From NCBI RefSeq assembly GCF_003024515.2, contig NZ_PYIX02000034.1, forward strand, positions 1 to 49,977: 49,977 bases of DNA, written 5' to 3'. The stretch is from Acinetobacter sichuanensis (GTDB lineage: Bacteria > Pseudomonadota > Gammaproteobacteria > Pseudomonadales > Moraxellaceae). Shown in pieces: positions 1 through 8,172 of this stretch (positions are counted from its first letter, which is position 1; each line of letters starts with the position of its first letter). The notes under the pieces were generated by a model, which was given only the letters and a program-made list of their open reading frames with translations, was not told where the DNA came from and ran no database searches. Position numbers and translations under genes: made by a program.

Positions 1-77
1 CATCTATTGTGAAAAAAAATTTAACTCTTATACTGTGCAAAAATTCAAAATAAATAATCTCAAGAGGTAAATTATAA

Positions 78-515
78 ATGCGTAATAATATTGCACTTTT
101 AATATTTATTTTTTCACTTCCCGCAATCGGTCTGTATGGTTTATATATTGTTCTTGAAACTTATAGTTTATTTATACCCGATATATTTTTCTCAAATGGA
201 AAAACCCCAATACTTAGTTCTCCTATTTCATCTATCTTCAAACTTTTTGTACATTTTTGTGGGATTGCAACGTGGATCTTGATTATTCCGATGGTAAAAA
301 CATGGTGCAATAACACTATTGTTAATAGAAAAATACTAACGATATTTACTGCAACACTATGCATCGGTTTATCACCGTTTTATCCCTACATGTATTCTGA
401 ATGGAGTGCTGGTCTAATTATTGCTATGCCTACAATTATCTTTGGTATCTATCTAATTACTTGGCATATGAATGATCATACTAATGAAAAAAATCCTCCC
501 TCATCAATAATCTAA
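78..515 (+). CDS. Small hydrophobic membrane protein, unknown function
   Basis: A 145-residue protein I do not recognise. It has about four hydrophobic stretches (roughly residues 5-27, 52-75, 84-104 and 109-129) and a short polar C-terminal tail rich in N, E, K and P, so an inner-membrane protein is likely. The start is supported by an AAGAGG Shine-Dalgarno at 62-67, ten bases before the ATG. It stands alone, convergent with the minus-strand genes to its right. Codon use is AT-rich like the intergenic DNA, as often seen for lineage-specific genes. No catalytic motif is visible. Confidence 0.65.
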   Translation: MRNNIALLIFIFSLPAIGLYGLYIVLETYSLFIPDIFFSNGKTPILSSPISSIFKLFVHFCGIATWILIIPMVKTWCNNTIVNRKILTIFTATLCIGLSPFYPYMYSEWSAGLIIAMPTIIFGIYLITWHMNDHTNEKNPPSSII

Positions 516-534
516 ATACTCAATGTTATTCACA

Positions 535-795
535 TTACAAAAAAACTGACCCATTGAAAACAGAAAACAGTTTACTTTTAAGCACATAGGCACATGCCAC
601 TTCATACCTTTTGGAATCATAAAGAATGAGCCTTAAATCAACAAAACGATATTGAACATTCAATATTTTAGCTGTTTCTATTTCACTCATTAACCGATTA
701 TTTTTTGCTAAGGCAAAGTCACTGGTCAAATACACATCATCTGCAAGCAAATTAAAAGTCATCAAAAGACCTAATCCTTTAACAAACTTGGTCAT
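535..795 (-). CDS. Possible small exported protein overlapping the YkgJ-like gene
   Basis: An 86-codon open frame starting MTKFVKGLGLL. The start codon lies inside the end of the upstream cysteine-cluster gene (17-base overlap, same strand), which would allow translational coupling. The N-terminus has lysines followed by a short hydrophobic run ending in LLADD, resembling a weak signal peptide. The frame can be read 39 bases further upstream, but that adds an implausible poly-Met leader. No strong ribosome-binding site is visible before either start, and no family is recognised. It may be real or a chance frame. Confidence 0.4.
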   Translation of the reverse strand: MTKFVKGLGLLMTFNLLADDVYLTSDFALAKNNRLMSEIETAKILNVQYRFVDLRLILYDSKRYEVACAYVLKSKLFSVFNGSVFL

Positions 796-1144
796 AACCA
801 TCATCATTACTTGGTAATACAGGTTCAATTTCAACCAATGGAATTAAACCATGTGCAGAACGTGCTTTATTACACTGTGCATCACCTGCTTGAACTTCTT
901 TACAGCTTGAACTGCGTTGTTCATACATTGTGCAACTCACTTGTTGCCCAATTTCACCTGACAACATCACACAACGTGGATTTTTTTGATTGGTACCTTT
1001 CATACATGAATAGACAGGCGTTAATTCATCTACCACGCCTTCAGGCATAATTTCACCTTCTGCCCAATAAAATGAAACCCTGAAAAAGGCGCAACACGCC
1101 CCACAGCTTAAGCACGCATCCTGTGCTGAGATTTGAGACAACAT
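779..1144 (-). CDS. YkgJ-family zinc/iron-chelating cysteine-cluster protein
   Basis: A 121-residue protein with the YkgJ/CxxCxxCC signature: C11, C14, C17 and C18 near the N-terminus, then C47, C58, C71, C81 and C91. The segment C58-x12-C71-x9-C81 with YEQR between matches the family pattern C...C.(I/M)Y..R...C. Such proteins are thought to bind zinc or an iron-sulphur cluster, and their exact role is mostly unknown. The length is typical of the short form. A terminator-like hairpin at 1170-1204 separates it from the upstream gene, so it is probably transcribed on its own. The family call is firm; the function is not. Confidence 0.85.
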   Translation of the reverse strand: MLSQISAQDACLSCGACCAFFRVSFYWAEGEIMPEGVVDELTPVYSCMKGTNQKNPRCVMLSGEIGQQVSCTMYEQRSSSCKEVQAGDAQCNKARSAHGLIPLVEIEPVLPSNDDGYDQVC

Positions 1145-1169
1145 ATTTTTAAAATTCTCGCGGTCAAAA

Positions 1170-1204
1170 AAACCTCCTTCATTTTTTAGTCATGAAAGAG
1201 GTTT
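1170..1204 (-). terminator. Rho-independent terminator after the MBL-fold gene
   Basis: A 13-bp stem (one mismatch) pairs 1170-1182 with 1192-1204 around a nine-base loop. Read on the minus strand it ends in a run of T. It lies downstream of the MBL-fold gene that stops at 1369, and 25 bases before the start of the YkgJ-like gene. Confidence 0.65.
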
Positions 1205-1368
1205 CAAAAAATAAATCAGAGTTTTTACAACACATCAAAAAGTGGCGATCTATCCCGTTTTAAACAAATATAGATCACAACTCAAATGAGGAAAAAATCC
1301 ATTGTGTAATACAAATCCTAATTATTTTTTTTCTTCAACTCAATATTTTTTTCTAATTTTTTGTTCAT

Positions 1369-2166
1369 TTATTGTGGGTATGAAAATACCATTTCATCCA
1401 TCAAATCTATGCCACATTGCAAATTTTCAATCCAATCCAAAAACTCATTAATCATCTTTTTACCTACAAAAGGCGTTCCATGTTGCGGCACGATCATTTC
1501 AATATCCATTTGACGCACCATTTTCACCCAAAGACGAATCACACGATTTGAACACATATAACGCTGATGAAAACCTTTCATTGTGGGAATATGTGCTGCA
1601 AAATTATCAATGGGTTTCGAAGCATCTTTCACCATAGATGCCCCCATATCACCAGAAAATAAAATTTTGGAAATTGGATCATAAAATTGAAAGTTTCCAA
1701 CCGAATGTAAAAAATGTGCAGGCACAGCAATAATTTGACATTCGCCTAAAGAAATCGCAGCTCCTTGATCAGGTAACTCAACTAAGCGCTCTAACCAACC
1801 ACCTTTCATACGATCACTCATAAATGCAGAGTTTAAATGTGGTAAAAAACGTGCCCATAATTTTGAAGCAACCACTTTGGCATCGGTATAGACCAACCAA
1901 CGCGGCATAGAGGTAATAATGTCAGGGTCTTGATGCGATGCCATGACATAATCAAGGTTTTGTAAACGTGTATATTTATTGAGTTCCATGGTGAGTGGAA
2001 CATAAGTCAAATCACCCCCCGGATCTAAAACCGCAGCACGCTCATGATCAAGAATCAGAAATTGATTGGCTTGTACCCCCTCTCCTTTCACCAAACTGGT
2101 AAAACTAATACATTTATGCGTACCGTTATCAAACAGCACTTGCGATGTTGTACGATCCAAAGCCAT
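1369..2166 (-). CDS. Stand-alone metallo-beta-lactamase-fold diiron (ODP-type) protein
   Basis: A 265-residue MBL-fold protein of the oxygen-binding diiron (ODP/flavodiiron) branch. Visible ligand set from ATG 2166: H78-x-D80-x-D82 (SHQDPD, the ODP form of HxExD), H151 (PAHFLHS), D173 (LFSGDMGA) and H229 (PQHG). Flavodiiron proteins reduce O2 or NO and carry a C-terminal flavodoxin domain. This protein ends soon after the MBL core, so it lacks its own FMN domain and would need a partner reductase or act as a sensor. A TTG start at 2178 is possible, but ATG 2166 follows a GGGG sequence at suitable spacing. It is monocistronic, with terminator-like hairpins on both sides. Confidence 0.85.
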   Translation of the reverse strand: MALDRTTSQVLFDNGTHKCISFTSLVKGEGVQANQFLILDHERAAVLDPGGDLTYVPLTMELNKYTRLQNLDYVMASHQDPDIITSMPRWLVYTDAKVVASKLWARFLPHLNSAFMSDRMKGGWLERLVELPDQGAAISLGECQIIAVPAHFLHSVGNFQFYDPISKILFSGDMGASMVKDASKPIDNFAAHIPTMKGFHQRYMCSNRVIRLWVKMVRQMDIEMIVPQHGTPFVGKKMINEFLDWIENLQCGIDLMDEMVFSYPQ

Positions 2167-2298
2167 ATCCAACCCCAAAAAATTCTTTAAATAAAATCGT
2201 TTTTTAATTTAATATTCACAATATAAGTAGTTTAACAAAGTTACAATACATACACATAAAAATTTTATGGATTTATTTTTATTTTAAATTTTCCAAAA

Positions 2299-2324
2299 AA
2301 AAGCTCAAACTTAATTGAGCTTTT
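2299..2324 (-). terminator. Terminator after the GDT1-family gene
   Basis: A 10-bp stem AAAAGCTCAA / TTGAGCTTTT (2299-2308 and 2315-2324) with a six-base loop. On the minus strand it is followed by a T run (complement of the A run at 2293-2300). It lies 19 bases past the stop of the Mn/Ca exporter gene. Confidence 0.8.
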
Positions 2325-2342
2325 AATCTATTCATTTTTAAA

Positions 2343-2921
2343 TTAGAAGAAATAATGTTGTACCAATGCAGCAACACCAATCACCAAGAAAATTAATGCA
2401 CCAATTTTATGAATTAATGAAATTGGAAGTTTATCTGCCAATTTATTACCAATAAATACTGCAGGTGCATTCACTAACATAATCCCGATGGTTGTACCTA
2501 ATGTCACCCAACCAATACTGTCAAAACGCGCAGCTAAAGCAACAGTCGCAATTTGGGTTTTATCGCCAATTTCAGCCAGAAAGAACAACACAAATGTTGC
2601 GCCAAAAACACCATATTTTTGCCATTTATTAATACTTTCAGATTCATCATCCAACTCATCTGGAATCAGCATCCAAGCTGCCATCGCAATAAAACCAAGA
2701 GAAACAATCCACAACAAAACAGTTGGACTTAAAACAGTGGTAATCCATTGTCCAAGTACAGCAGAAACACCATGATTCACCACAGTTGCTAGAAAAATAG
2801 CGATAAGAATCGGTACAGGTTTACGAAAACGTGCAGCAAGTAATAATGCAAGGAGTTGGGTTTTATCACCCATTTCTGATAAGGCAACAACCACTAAAGA
2901 AATAAGAAAGGCACTAAACAT
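2343..2921 (-). CDS. GDT1/UPF0016 (TMEM165) family cation exporter, probably Mn2+
   Basis: A 192-residue inner-membrane protein with the two family signatures E-x-G-D-K-T at residues 16-21 (SEMGDKTQ) and 117-122 (AEIGDKTQ), one in each half of an inverted repeat of three helices. Members export Mn2+ or exchange Ca2+/Mn2+ for protons. The manganese riboswitch upstream supports Mn2+ efflux here. ATG 2921 (MFSAFLIS) gives the normal family N-terminus. A TTG at 2942 extends the frame by seven residues, but the strong AGGAGGG (2961-2967) is too far from either start for a simple Shine-Dalgarno. A perfect 8-bp stem (2934-2941 with 2967-2974) may shape initiation. Confidence 0.9.
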   Translation of the reverse strand: MFSAFLISLVVVALSEMGDKTQLLALLLAARFRKPVPILIAIFLATVVNHGVSAVLGQWITTVLSPTVLLWIVSLGFIAMAAWMLIPDELDDESESINKWQKYGVFGATFVLFFLAEIGDKTQIATVALAARFDSIGWVTLGTTIGIMLVNAPAVFIGNKLADKLPISLIHKIGALIFLVIGVAALVQHYFF

Positions 2922-2933
2922 GTCATATTCTCT

Positions 2934-2974
2934 GGCTAGCAATATTTACCGATGACTTACCCCTCCTGCTAGCC
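2934..2974 (-). promoter_or_regulatory. Stem enclosing the Shine-Dalgarno region before the GDT1-family gene
   Basis: GGCTAGCA (2934-2941) is the exact reverse complement of TGCTAGCC (2967-2974). In the minus-strand RNA the 25-base loop contains most of an AGGAGGG element. It lies between the riboswitch aptamer and the start codon, so it may be the expression platform that hides or presents the ribosome-binding site. The pairing is seen directly; the role is inferred. Confidence 0.5.
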
Positions 2975-3004
2975 TAGATGAATAGTTGCCTATTCAATGC
3001 AGAG

Positions 3005-3146
3005 TGATAAATCAAAGGTCTTGCCAACAAAAGAAACTGAATCTTCAGTTAAATTGGTTCTTTGCTATGATGACCATGTTCTGTTGAACAATTATGTTGA
3101 CCATCACCTATTCACAAAAATGTGAATAGCGGCTACTCCCCAATGA
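3005..3146 (-). ncRNA. yybP-ykoY manganese riboswitch
   Basis: The minus-strand leader carries the conserved elements of this class in order: GGGGAGUAGCC (3131-3141), a P2-type hairpin from an 8-bp inverted repeat of CTATTCAC (3109-3130), GGUCAACAUA (3093-3102) and GCAAGACCUUUG (3013-3024). These match the Gram-negative alx/mntP type leaders I know. The class binds Mn2+ and turns on efflux genes, which agrees with the GDT1/UPF0016 exporter about 90 bases downstream. The outer limits are approximate. Confidence 0.88.
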
Positions 3147-3224
3147 AGTGTATTGCTATATTAATCTGCTTCTGTTTTATTTTCAATGAAATTCAGCTAA
3201 AGCGATTTTTCTTGAGTATACCTA

Positions 3225-3257
3225 TAAAAAAACCTTGCCGAAGCAAGGTTTTTTTTA
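3225..3257 (-). terminator. Terminator after aceEF
   Basis: Strong hairpin AACCTTGC-CGAA-GCAAGGTT (3231-3250), flanked by A and T runs on both sides, so it can work in both directions. It lies 20 bases after the aceF stop and just upstream of the riboswitch transcript. Confidence 0.9.
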
Positions 3258-3276
3258 TTGATTTTTAAGGCTGAAA

Positions 3277-5229
3277 TTACAGCAAAATATTACGAATATC
3301 TGCTAATAGCTTGGTCAATTTGTTAGTAAAACGTGCTGCATCCGCACCATTAATCACACGGTGATCATAAGACAATGACAACGGTAACATCAGTTTTGGA
3401 TCAAAACCTTCACCATTCCATACAGGTTGCATGGTCGCAGGTGAAATGCCCAAAATTGCCACTTGAGGCCAGTTCACTAACGGTGTAAATGCTGTACCAC
3501 CAATAGAACCTAAGCTGGTAATAGTAAAGTTCGCACCCTGTAAGTCTTTTGGTGAAAGTTTCTTATCACGGGCTTTTTTACTGAGTTCACCCAGTTCAAT
3601 CGCAATTTGCTTAATTGATTTTTGATCAGGATTACGCAGCACAGGAACAGTAAGACCGTCAGGTGTTGCAACAGCAATGCCCATATGGATTTCGTTACGT
3701 AATACAACTGACTTTTGATCATCCGCCAAATGACCTGCAAAGTATGGTTCTTCTTTCAACAGGAATGCCACCGCTTTAGCAATGAATGCCAAAATCGTCA
3801 GGCTGATACCATCTTGTTTAAATTTACCTTTGAGTTCACCACGCCAAGCTTCAAGCTCAGTGATATCTGCCAAGTCAAACTGAGTCACTTGTGGAATGAA
3901 ATTATTCAATGACAACTGTGGTACAGACACTTGCTGTAAACGAGTCATTGGTGCAATTTCACTGCCACCAAATGCACTAAAGTCTGGTAATGCTGGCAAA
4001 CCTGAAGCAACAGGAGCAGCCACTGTCTGAGCTGCTTGTGGCGTTGTCAATTTCACTTTCACAAATGCGAAAACGTCTTCCTTCATGACACGTTCATGTG
4101 GACCTGAAGCTTTTACTTCCGCTAATACCACACCTAATTCACGTGCAAGTTTACGTACTGCTGGACCTGCATAGACTTTGGAATTGGCTGCATTTTGTTC
4201 TTTGCTTAACTTATCTGCGCTGTGTGTTGCTGATGCTGTTTGAACAGGAACAACTGCTTTCTGTGCTTCAACTTTAGCAGGCGCTGCTACAGATGCTTGT
4301 GCAACAGGTGCAACAGCTTGACCTTCAGCCTCAATGGTCACTAAAGCAATACCTTCAGATACATTTTGCCCCAAAGTGACATGAATGGCTTTAATGGTAC
4401 CTGCTGTTGTACTCGGTACTTCTACCGTTGCTTTGTCTGATTCAACCACAATGATGCTTTGGTCTTTCTCAACCTTGTCACCTACTGCAACTAAAATCTC
4501 AGCCACCGCTGCTTTATCTACACCCAAGTCAGGAACTGCGATTTCAACAGCACCTTTTGGCGCTGCTGCCACAGGTGCAGCAACTTCAACTTTAGCAGTT
4601 TCAACCACAGGAGCCGTAGCTGGTGCAGCCACAACTTCATCTGCGACAGGTGTAGCTGATGCAGTTTTCACTTTCAGTAATACAACACCTTCTTTAACAC
4701 TATCGCCAACTTGGATGATCACAGCGTCAACAATACCTGCAACAGTACTTGGTACTTCAACAGTCGCTTTGTCTGACTCAACCACCACAATGCTGTCATC
4801 TAAAGCAATTTCATCACCAACAGCAACTAAAATTTCAGATACTGTGGCTTTTTCAACACCAATATCAGGCACTTGAACATCAACCACTTGCGAAGATATA
4901 GCTGCTACAGGTGTTTCAACAGTTTCTGATTTCACTTCAGCAGCAACGGCTTGTGTTGCTGTTTCTACTGGTGCTGTTTCAGCAACAGGCGCTGCCGTTT
5001 GACCTTCAACCGCTAATTCGATCAGCACAGCCCCTTCAGCGACTTCATCGCCTTGCTGAACTAAAATACTTTTCACCACACCTGCTGAAGTGCTTGGCAC
5101 TTCAACAGAGGCTTTGTCAGATTCTAACAATACAATACTGTCATCGACAGCAATCGTATCACCCACTTTGACCAAAATTTCAGCCACTGTGGCTTTATCT
5201 ACGCCAATATCAGGAGTCGTAATGTGCAT
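3277..5229 (-). CDS. aceF: Pyruvate dehydrogenase E2, dihydrolipoamide acetyltransferase
   Basis: A 650-residue E2 core of the pyruvate dehydrogenase complex, which moves the acetyl group from lipoyl arms to CoA. Three N-terminal lipoyl domains (about 1-75, 117-190 and 227-300) each hold an ESDKA motif with the lipoylated lysine at K39, K154 and K266, joined by Ala/Pro/Val-rich flexible linkers. A peripheral subunit-binding domain follows at about 352-390, then the catalytic domain with DHRVINGAD near the end (H623). The usual Asp of DHRxxDG is Asn627, as in Pseudomonas and Azotobacter E2. The gene starts two bases after the aceE stop, so the two are one operon. The E3 gene is not adjacent. 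Confidence 0.97.
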   Translation of the reverse strand: MHITTPDIGVDKATVAEILVKVGDTIAVDDSIVLLESDKASVEVPSTSAGVVKSILVQQGDEVAEGAVLIELAVEGQTAAPVAETAPVETATQAVAAEVKSETVETPVAAISSQVVDVQVPDIGVEKATVSEILVAVGDEIALDDSIVVVESDKATVEVPSTVAGIVDAVIIQVGDSVKEGVVLLKVKTASATPVADEVVAAPATAPVVETAKVEVAAPVAAAPKGAVEIAVPDLGVDKAAVAEILVAVGDKVEKDQSIIVVESDKATVEVPSTTAGTIKAIHVTLGQNVSEGIALVTIEAEGQAVAPVAQASVAAPAKVEAQKAVVPVQTASATHSADKLSKEQNAANSKVYAGPAVRKLARELGVVLAEVKASGPHERVMKEDVFAFVKVKLTTPQAAQTVAAPVASGLPALPDFSAFGGSEIAPMTRLQQVSVPQLSLNNFIPQVTQFDLADITELEAWRGELKGKFKQDGISLTILAFIAKAVAFLLKEEPYFAGHLADDQKSVVLRNEIHMGIAVATPDGLTVPVLRNPDQKSIKQIAIELGELSKKARDKKLSPKDLQGANFTITSLGSIGGTAFTPLVNWPQVAILGISPATMQPVWNGEGFDPKLMLPLSLSYDHRVINGADAARFTNKLTKLLADIRNILL

Positions 5230-5231
5230 AA

Positions 5232-7934
5232 TTAGTTCTCCTCTTTATAGTCAGCAACAGCATTGACTGAAGGTGTTGCTTGAGGTGCCCAAGCCACAGG
5301 ACGGTCGGTTTCTAGTTCAAAGCTAACAATTGCATCTTTCACTAAACGAGGATTTACTTCGCCTTCATCGGCAAGTTTCTTCAAGGTTGCGACAACAATA
5401 TGAGCTGCATCAACACCAAAGTAACTACGTAATTTTGCACGTGTATCAGAACGACCATAACCATCTGTACCTAATGCCACGAATGGGCGGTTATCAGGTA
5501 AATATGCACGAACTTGTTCACTATAAGCACGCATATGATCCGTTGCAGATACGATAATACCTTTAGTATCACGTAATTGTTCAGTAATCCATGCTTCCTT
5601 CTGTTCTTCAGTCATTGGATGTAAGCGGTTATACTCTTCACATGCCATACCATCACGTGCCAATTCGTTGAAGCTTGTTACACTCCATACGTTTGCATGA
5701 ATTTGATATTCTTCACGTAAAATTTTCGCTGCTTTAATCACTTCACGTAAAATGACACCTGAACCCATCAACTGCACAATAGCTTTGTCATCTTTTTCAA
5801 ATAAGTACATACCACGCTTAATGCCTTCTTCGGCATTTGCAGGAATCGCAGGATGTTCGTAGTTTTCATTCATCACAGTTAAGTAATAGAACACACGCTC
5901 TTGGTTGACATACATGCGTTTTAAACCATCATGCACAATCACTGCTAACTCATAACCAAAACATGGATCATAAGAAATACAGTTTGGAATCGTGTTCGCC
6001 AGAATATGTGAGTGACCATCTTGGTGCTGCAAACCTTCACCGTTCAGCGTTGTACGACCCGCAGTTGCACCAAGTAAGAAACCTTGTGCCTGTGCATCAC
6101 CTGCCGCCCATGCAATATCACCAATACGTTGGAAACCAAACATTGAGTAATACATATACATTGGAATCATTGGTAAGTTATTGGTTGAATAACTTGTACC
6201 CAAAGCAGACCATGCACTCATTGCACCTGCTTCGTTGATCCCCTCTTGTAGCATATGACCGTCTTTAGCTTCACGGTAATGCATTAACTGTTCTTGGTCT
6301 TCAGGGGTATATTTTTGACCATGTGCGGCATAAATACCCAATTGGCGGAACATACCTTCTAAACCAAATGTACGTGCTTCATCAGGTACAATTGGAACTA
6401 CACGGTCTTTAATGGCTTTTTCTTTCAGTAAAGATGAAATCAATCGTACCATTAACATAGTAGTCGATTGTTCTTTACCTGCAGAGCCTTTCAAAACCGC
6501 ATCAAAAACTGATAATTCAGGAATCGCCAATTGTTCGCTTTCTTTACGACGTGCAGGCAAATAACCACCCAATGCTTCACGACGCGCCTTCATGTATTTT
6601 AATTCAGGCGAGTTTTCACTTGGACGATAGAACGGAACTTCTTCAAGTTGCTCATCAGTAAATGGTAAGTTAAAACGGTTACGTACATATTTTAAAGATT
6701 CAAGCTGCATCTTTTTAATCTGATGCGTTTTATTCACCGCTTCGATCTCTTCAGATAAACCATAACCTTTCACTGTTTTCGCTAAGATAACAGTTGGTTG
6801 ACCTTTAGCAGTCATCGCTTCGGCATAAGCTGCATAAACTTTATATGGGTCATGACCACCACGATTGAGATTATCAATATCTTCATCGCTTAAGTTCTTC
6901 ACCAGTTCTTCTGCTTCAGGGTAGCGACCAAAGAAGTGCGCACGTGTATATGCACCACCTTTTACTTGATAACGCTGATAATCACCATCTACCGCTTCTT
7001 CCATAATGGCTTTTAAAGCGCCTGTTTCATCTTTCGCTAATAGCGGATCCCAATGACGACCCCAAACGACTTTGATCACACGCCAACCTGCGCCACGGAA
7101 CAATGACTCAAGCTCTTGGATAATTTTACCATTACCACGCACAGGACCATCAAGGCGCTGTAAGTTACAGTTCACCACCCAAATAAGATTATCGAGTTTT
7201 TCACGACCTGCGAGTGAAATTGCACCTGTACTTTCAGGCTCATCCATTTCACCATCGCCAAGGTAAGCCCAGACTTTACGGTTTTCTTCTTTGATTAAAC
7301 CACGGTTCATCAAATACTTTTGAATGTGTGCTTGATAGATCGACATGATCGGACCAAGACCCATTGATACTGTCGGGAACTGCCAATAATCAGGCATTAA
7401 ATACGGATGTGGATATGATGGTAAACCCACGCCATCCACTTCACGACGGAAATTATTTAAATGCTCTTCAGTCAAACGACCTTCTAAGAAAGAACGTGCA
7501 TAAATACCAGGCGCACAGTGTCCTTGGTAATAAATCATGTCACCACCAAAGTGGTCACTGTTTGCACGGAAGAAATGGTTAAAACCGACATCATAAAGCG
7601 TTGCAGAAGAAGCAAAACTTGCCAAGTGACCACCAAGATCATCACCTGTTTTGTTAGCACGTAGCACCATTGCCAATGCATTCCAACGAATGAGCGCACG
7701 AATACGGCGCTCCATATCTGCATCGCCTGGCATTGCAGGGGTTTCTTCCACAGGAATGGTATTTAAGTAGGGGGTATTTAATCGCTGAATAGGAACATGC
7801 TTAGAAATCGCTTGCTGATAGAGTTTTTCTAATAAGAATGCAGCACGCTCAGTTCCCATATGTTGCAACACAGAATCGAAGGCATCTTGCCACTCTTGTG
7901 TTTCTTGAGCGTCGGTATCACCATAATACGCCAT
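5232..7934 (-). CDS. aceE: Pyruvate dehydrogenase E1 component, homodimeric type
   Basis: A 900-residue thiamine-diphosphate-dependent E1 that decarboxylates pyruvate and acetylates the lipoyl arms of E2. The length fits the single-chain homodimeric E1 of gammaproteobacteria. The ThDP/Mg2+ motif begins at G226-D227-G228 and runs to N256 (WVVNCNLQRLDG). An AAGGAG lies ten bases before ATG 7934. It is the first gene of the aceEF operon. The upstream region has two tandem TAGT-N-ACTA palindromes (8031-8058) that could bind a dimeric regulator. No PdhR-type TTGGTnnnACCAA box is seen. Confidence 0.97.
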   Translation of the reverse strand: MAYYGDTDAQETQEWQDAFDSVLQHMGTERAAFLLEKLYQQAISKHVPIQRLNTPYLNTIPVEETPAMPGDADMERRIRALIRWNALAMVLRANKTGDDLGGHLASFASSATLYDVGFNHFFRANSDHFGGDMIYYQGHCAPGIYARSFLEGRLTEEHLNNFRREVDGVGLPSYPHPYLMPDYWQFPTVSMGLGPIMSIYQAHIQKYLMNRGLIKEENRKVWAYLGDGEMDEPESTGAISLAGREKLDNLIWVVNCNLQRLDGPVRGNGKIIQELESLFRGAGWRVIKVVWGRHWDPLLAKDETGALKAIMEEAVDGDYQRYQVKGGAYTRAHFFGRYPEAEELVKNLSDEDIDNLNRGGHDPYKVYAAYAEAMTAKGQPTVILAKTVKGYGLSEEIEAVNKTHQIKKMQLESLKYVRNRFNLPFTDEQLEEVPFYRPSENSPELKYMKARREALGGYLPARRKESEQLAIPELSVFDAVLKGSAGKEQSTTMLMVRLISSLLKEKAIKDRVVPIVPDEARTFGLEGMFRQLGIYAAHGQKYTPEDQEQLMHYREAKDGHMLQEGINEAGAMSAWSALGTSYSTNNLPMIPMYMYYSMFGFQRIGDIAWAAGDAQAQGFLLGATAGRTTLNGEGLQHQDGHSHILANTIPNCISYDPCFGYELAVIVHDGLKRMYVNQERVFYYLTVMNENYEHPAIPANAEEGIKRGMYLFEKDDKAIVQLMGSGVILREVIKAAKILREEYQIHANVWSVTSFNELARDGMACEEYNRLHPMTEEQKEAWITEQLRDTKGIIVSATDHMRAYSEQVRAYLPDNRPFVALGTDGYGRSDTRAKLRSYFGVDAAHIVVATLKKLADEGEVNPRLVKDAIVSFELETDRPVAWAPQATPSVNAVADYKEEN

Positions 7935-8030
7935 ATCCCATCTACTCCTTGAACTATTTTCTATATCTTATATGTATCATGTTTTAGGGGTGTTAAGTTA
8001 TCGTTACAAATGAATGTCGATTGTGAGCAT

Positions 8031-8058
8031 TATTTAGTAACTAAATACTTAGTGACTA
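8031..8058. promoter_or_regulatory. Two tandem TAGT-N-ACTA palindromes upstream of aceE
   Basis: The first is a perfect 17-bp inverted repeat, TATTTAGTAACTAAATA (8031-8047). The second, TAGTGACTA (8050-8058), shares the core TAGT-N-ACTA, and the centres are 15 bp apart. They lie about 100-125 bp upstream of the aceE start. The repeats are seen directly; their use as operators (for example by a GntR-type dimer) is inferred. Confidence 0.45.
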
Positions 8059-8076
8059 TTTAACACACAAAGAAAC

Positions 8077-8104
8077 AAAAAACCGCCAATTTAGGCGGTT
8101 TTTT
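8077..8104 (-). terminator. Terminator after the M23 peptidase gene
   Basis: Hairpin AACCGCC-AATTTA-GGCGGTT (8081-8100) with A and T runs on either side, so it is probably bidirectional. It is downstream of the minus-strand M23 peptidase gene and upstream of the aceE promoter region. Confidence 0.9.
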
Positions 8105-8172
8105 ATACAATATAGATTTATTTTAATGATAAGCTTTTAGTCTAGAAATACATTTTGCTCATCATGTAAGGC

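Noticed and set aside
3340..3375. Asn in place of Asp in the aceF DHRxxDG motif, as a possible loss of function
   Set aside because: Pseudomonas and Azotobacter E2 proteins also carry DHRVINGA, so this is a normal variant.
4385..4876. 163-codon plus-strand frame inside aceF
   Set aside because: Low-complexity Thr/Ser/Ala sequence that mirrors the repeated lipoyl domains and linkers of aceF on the other strand; no ribosome-binding site.
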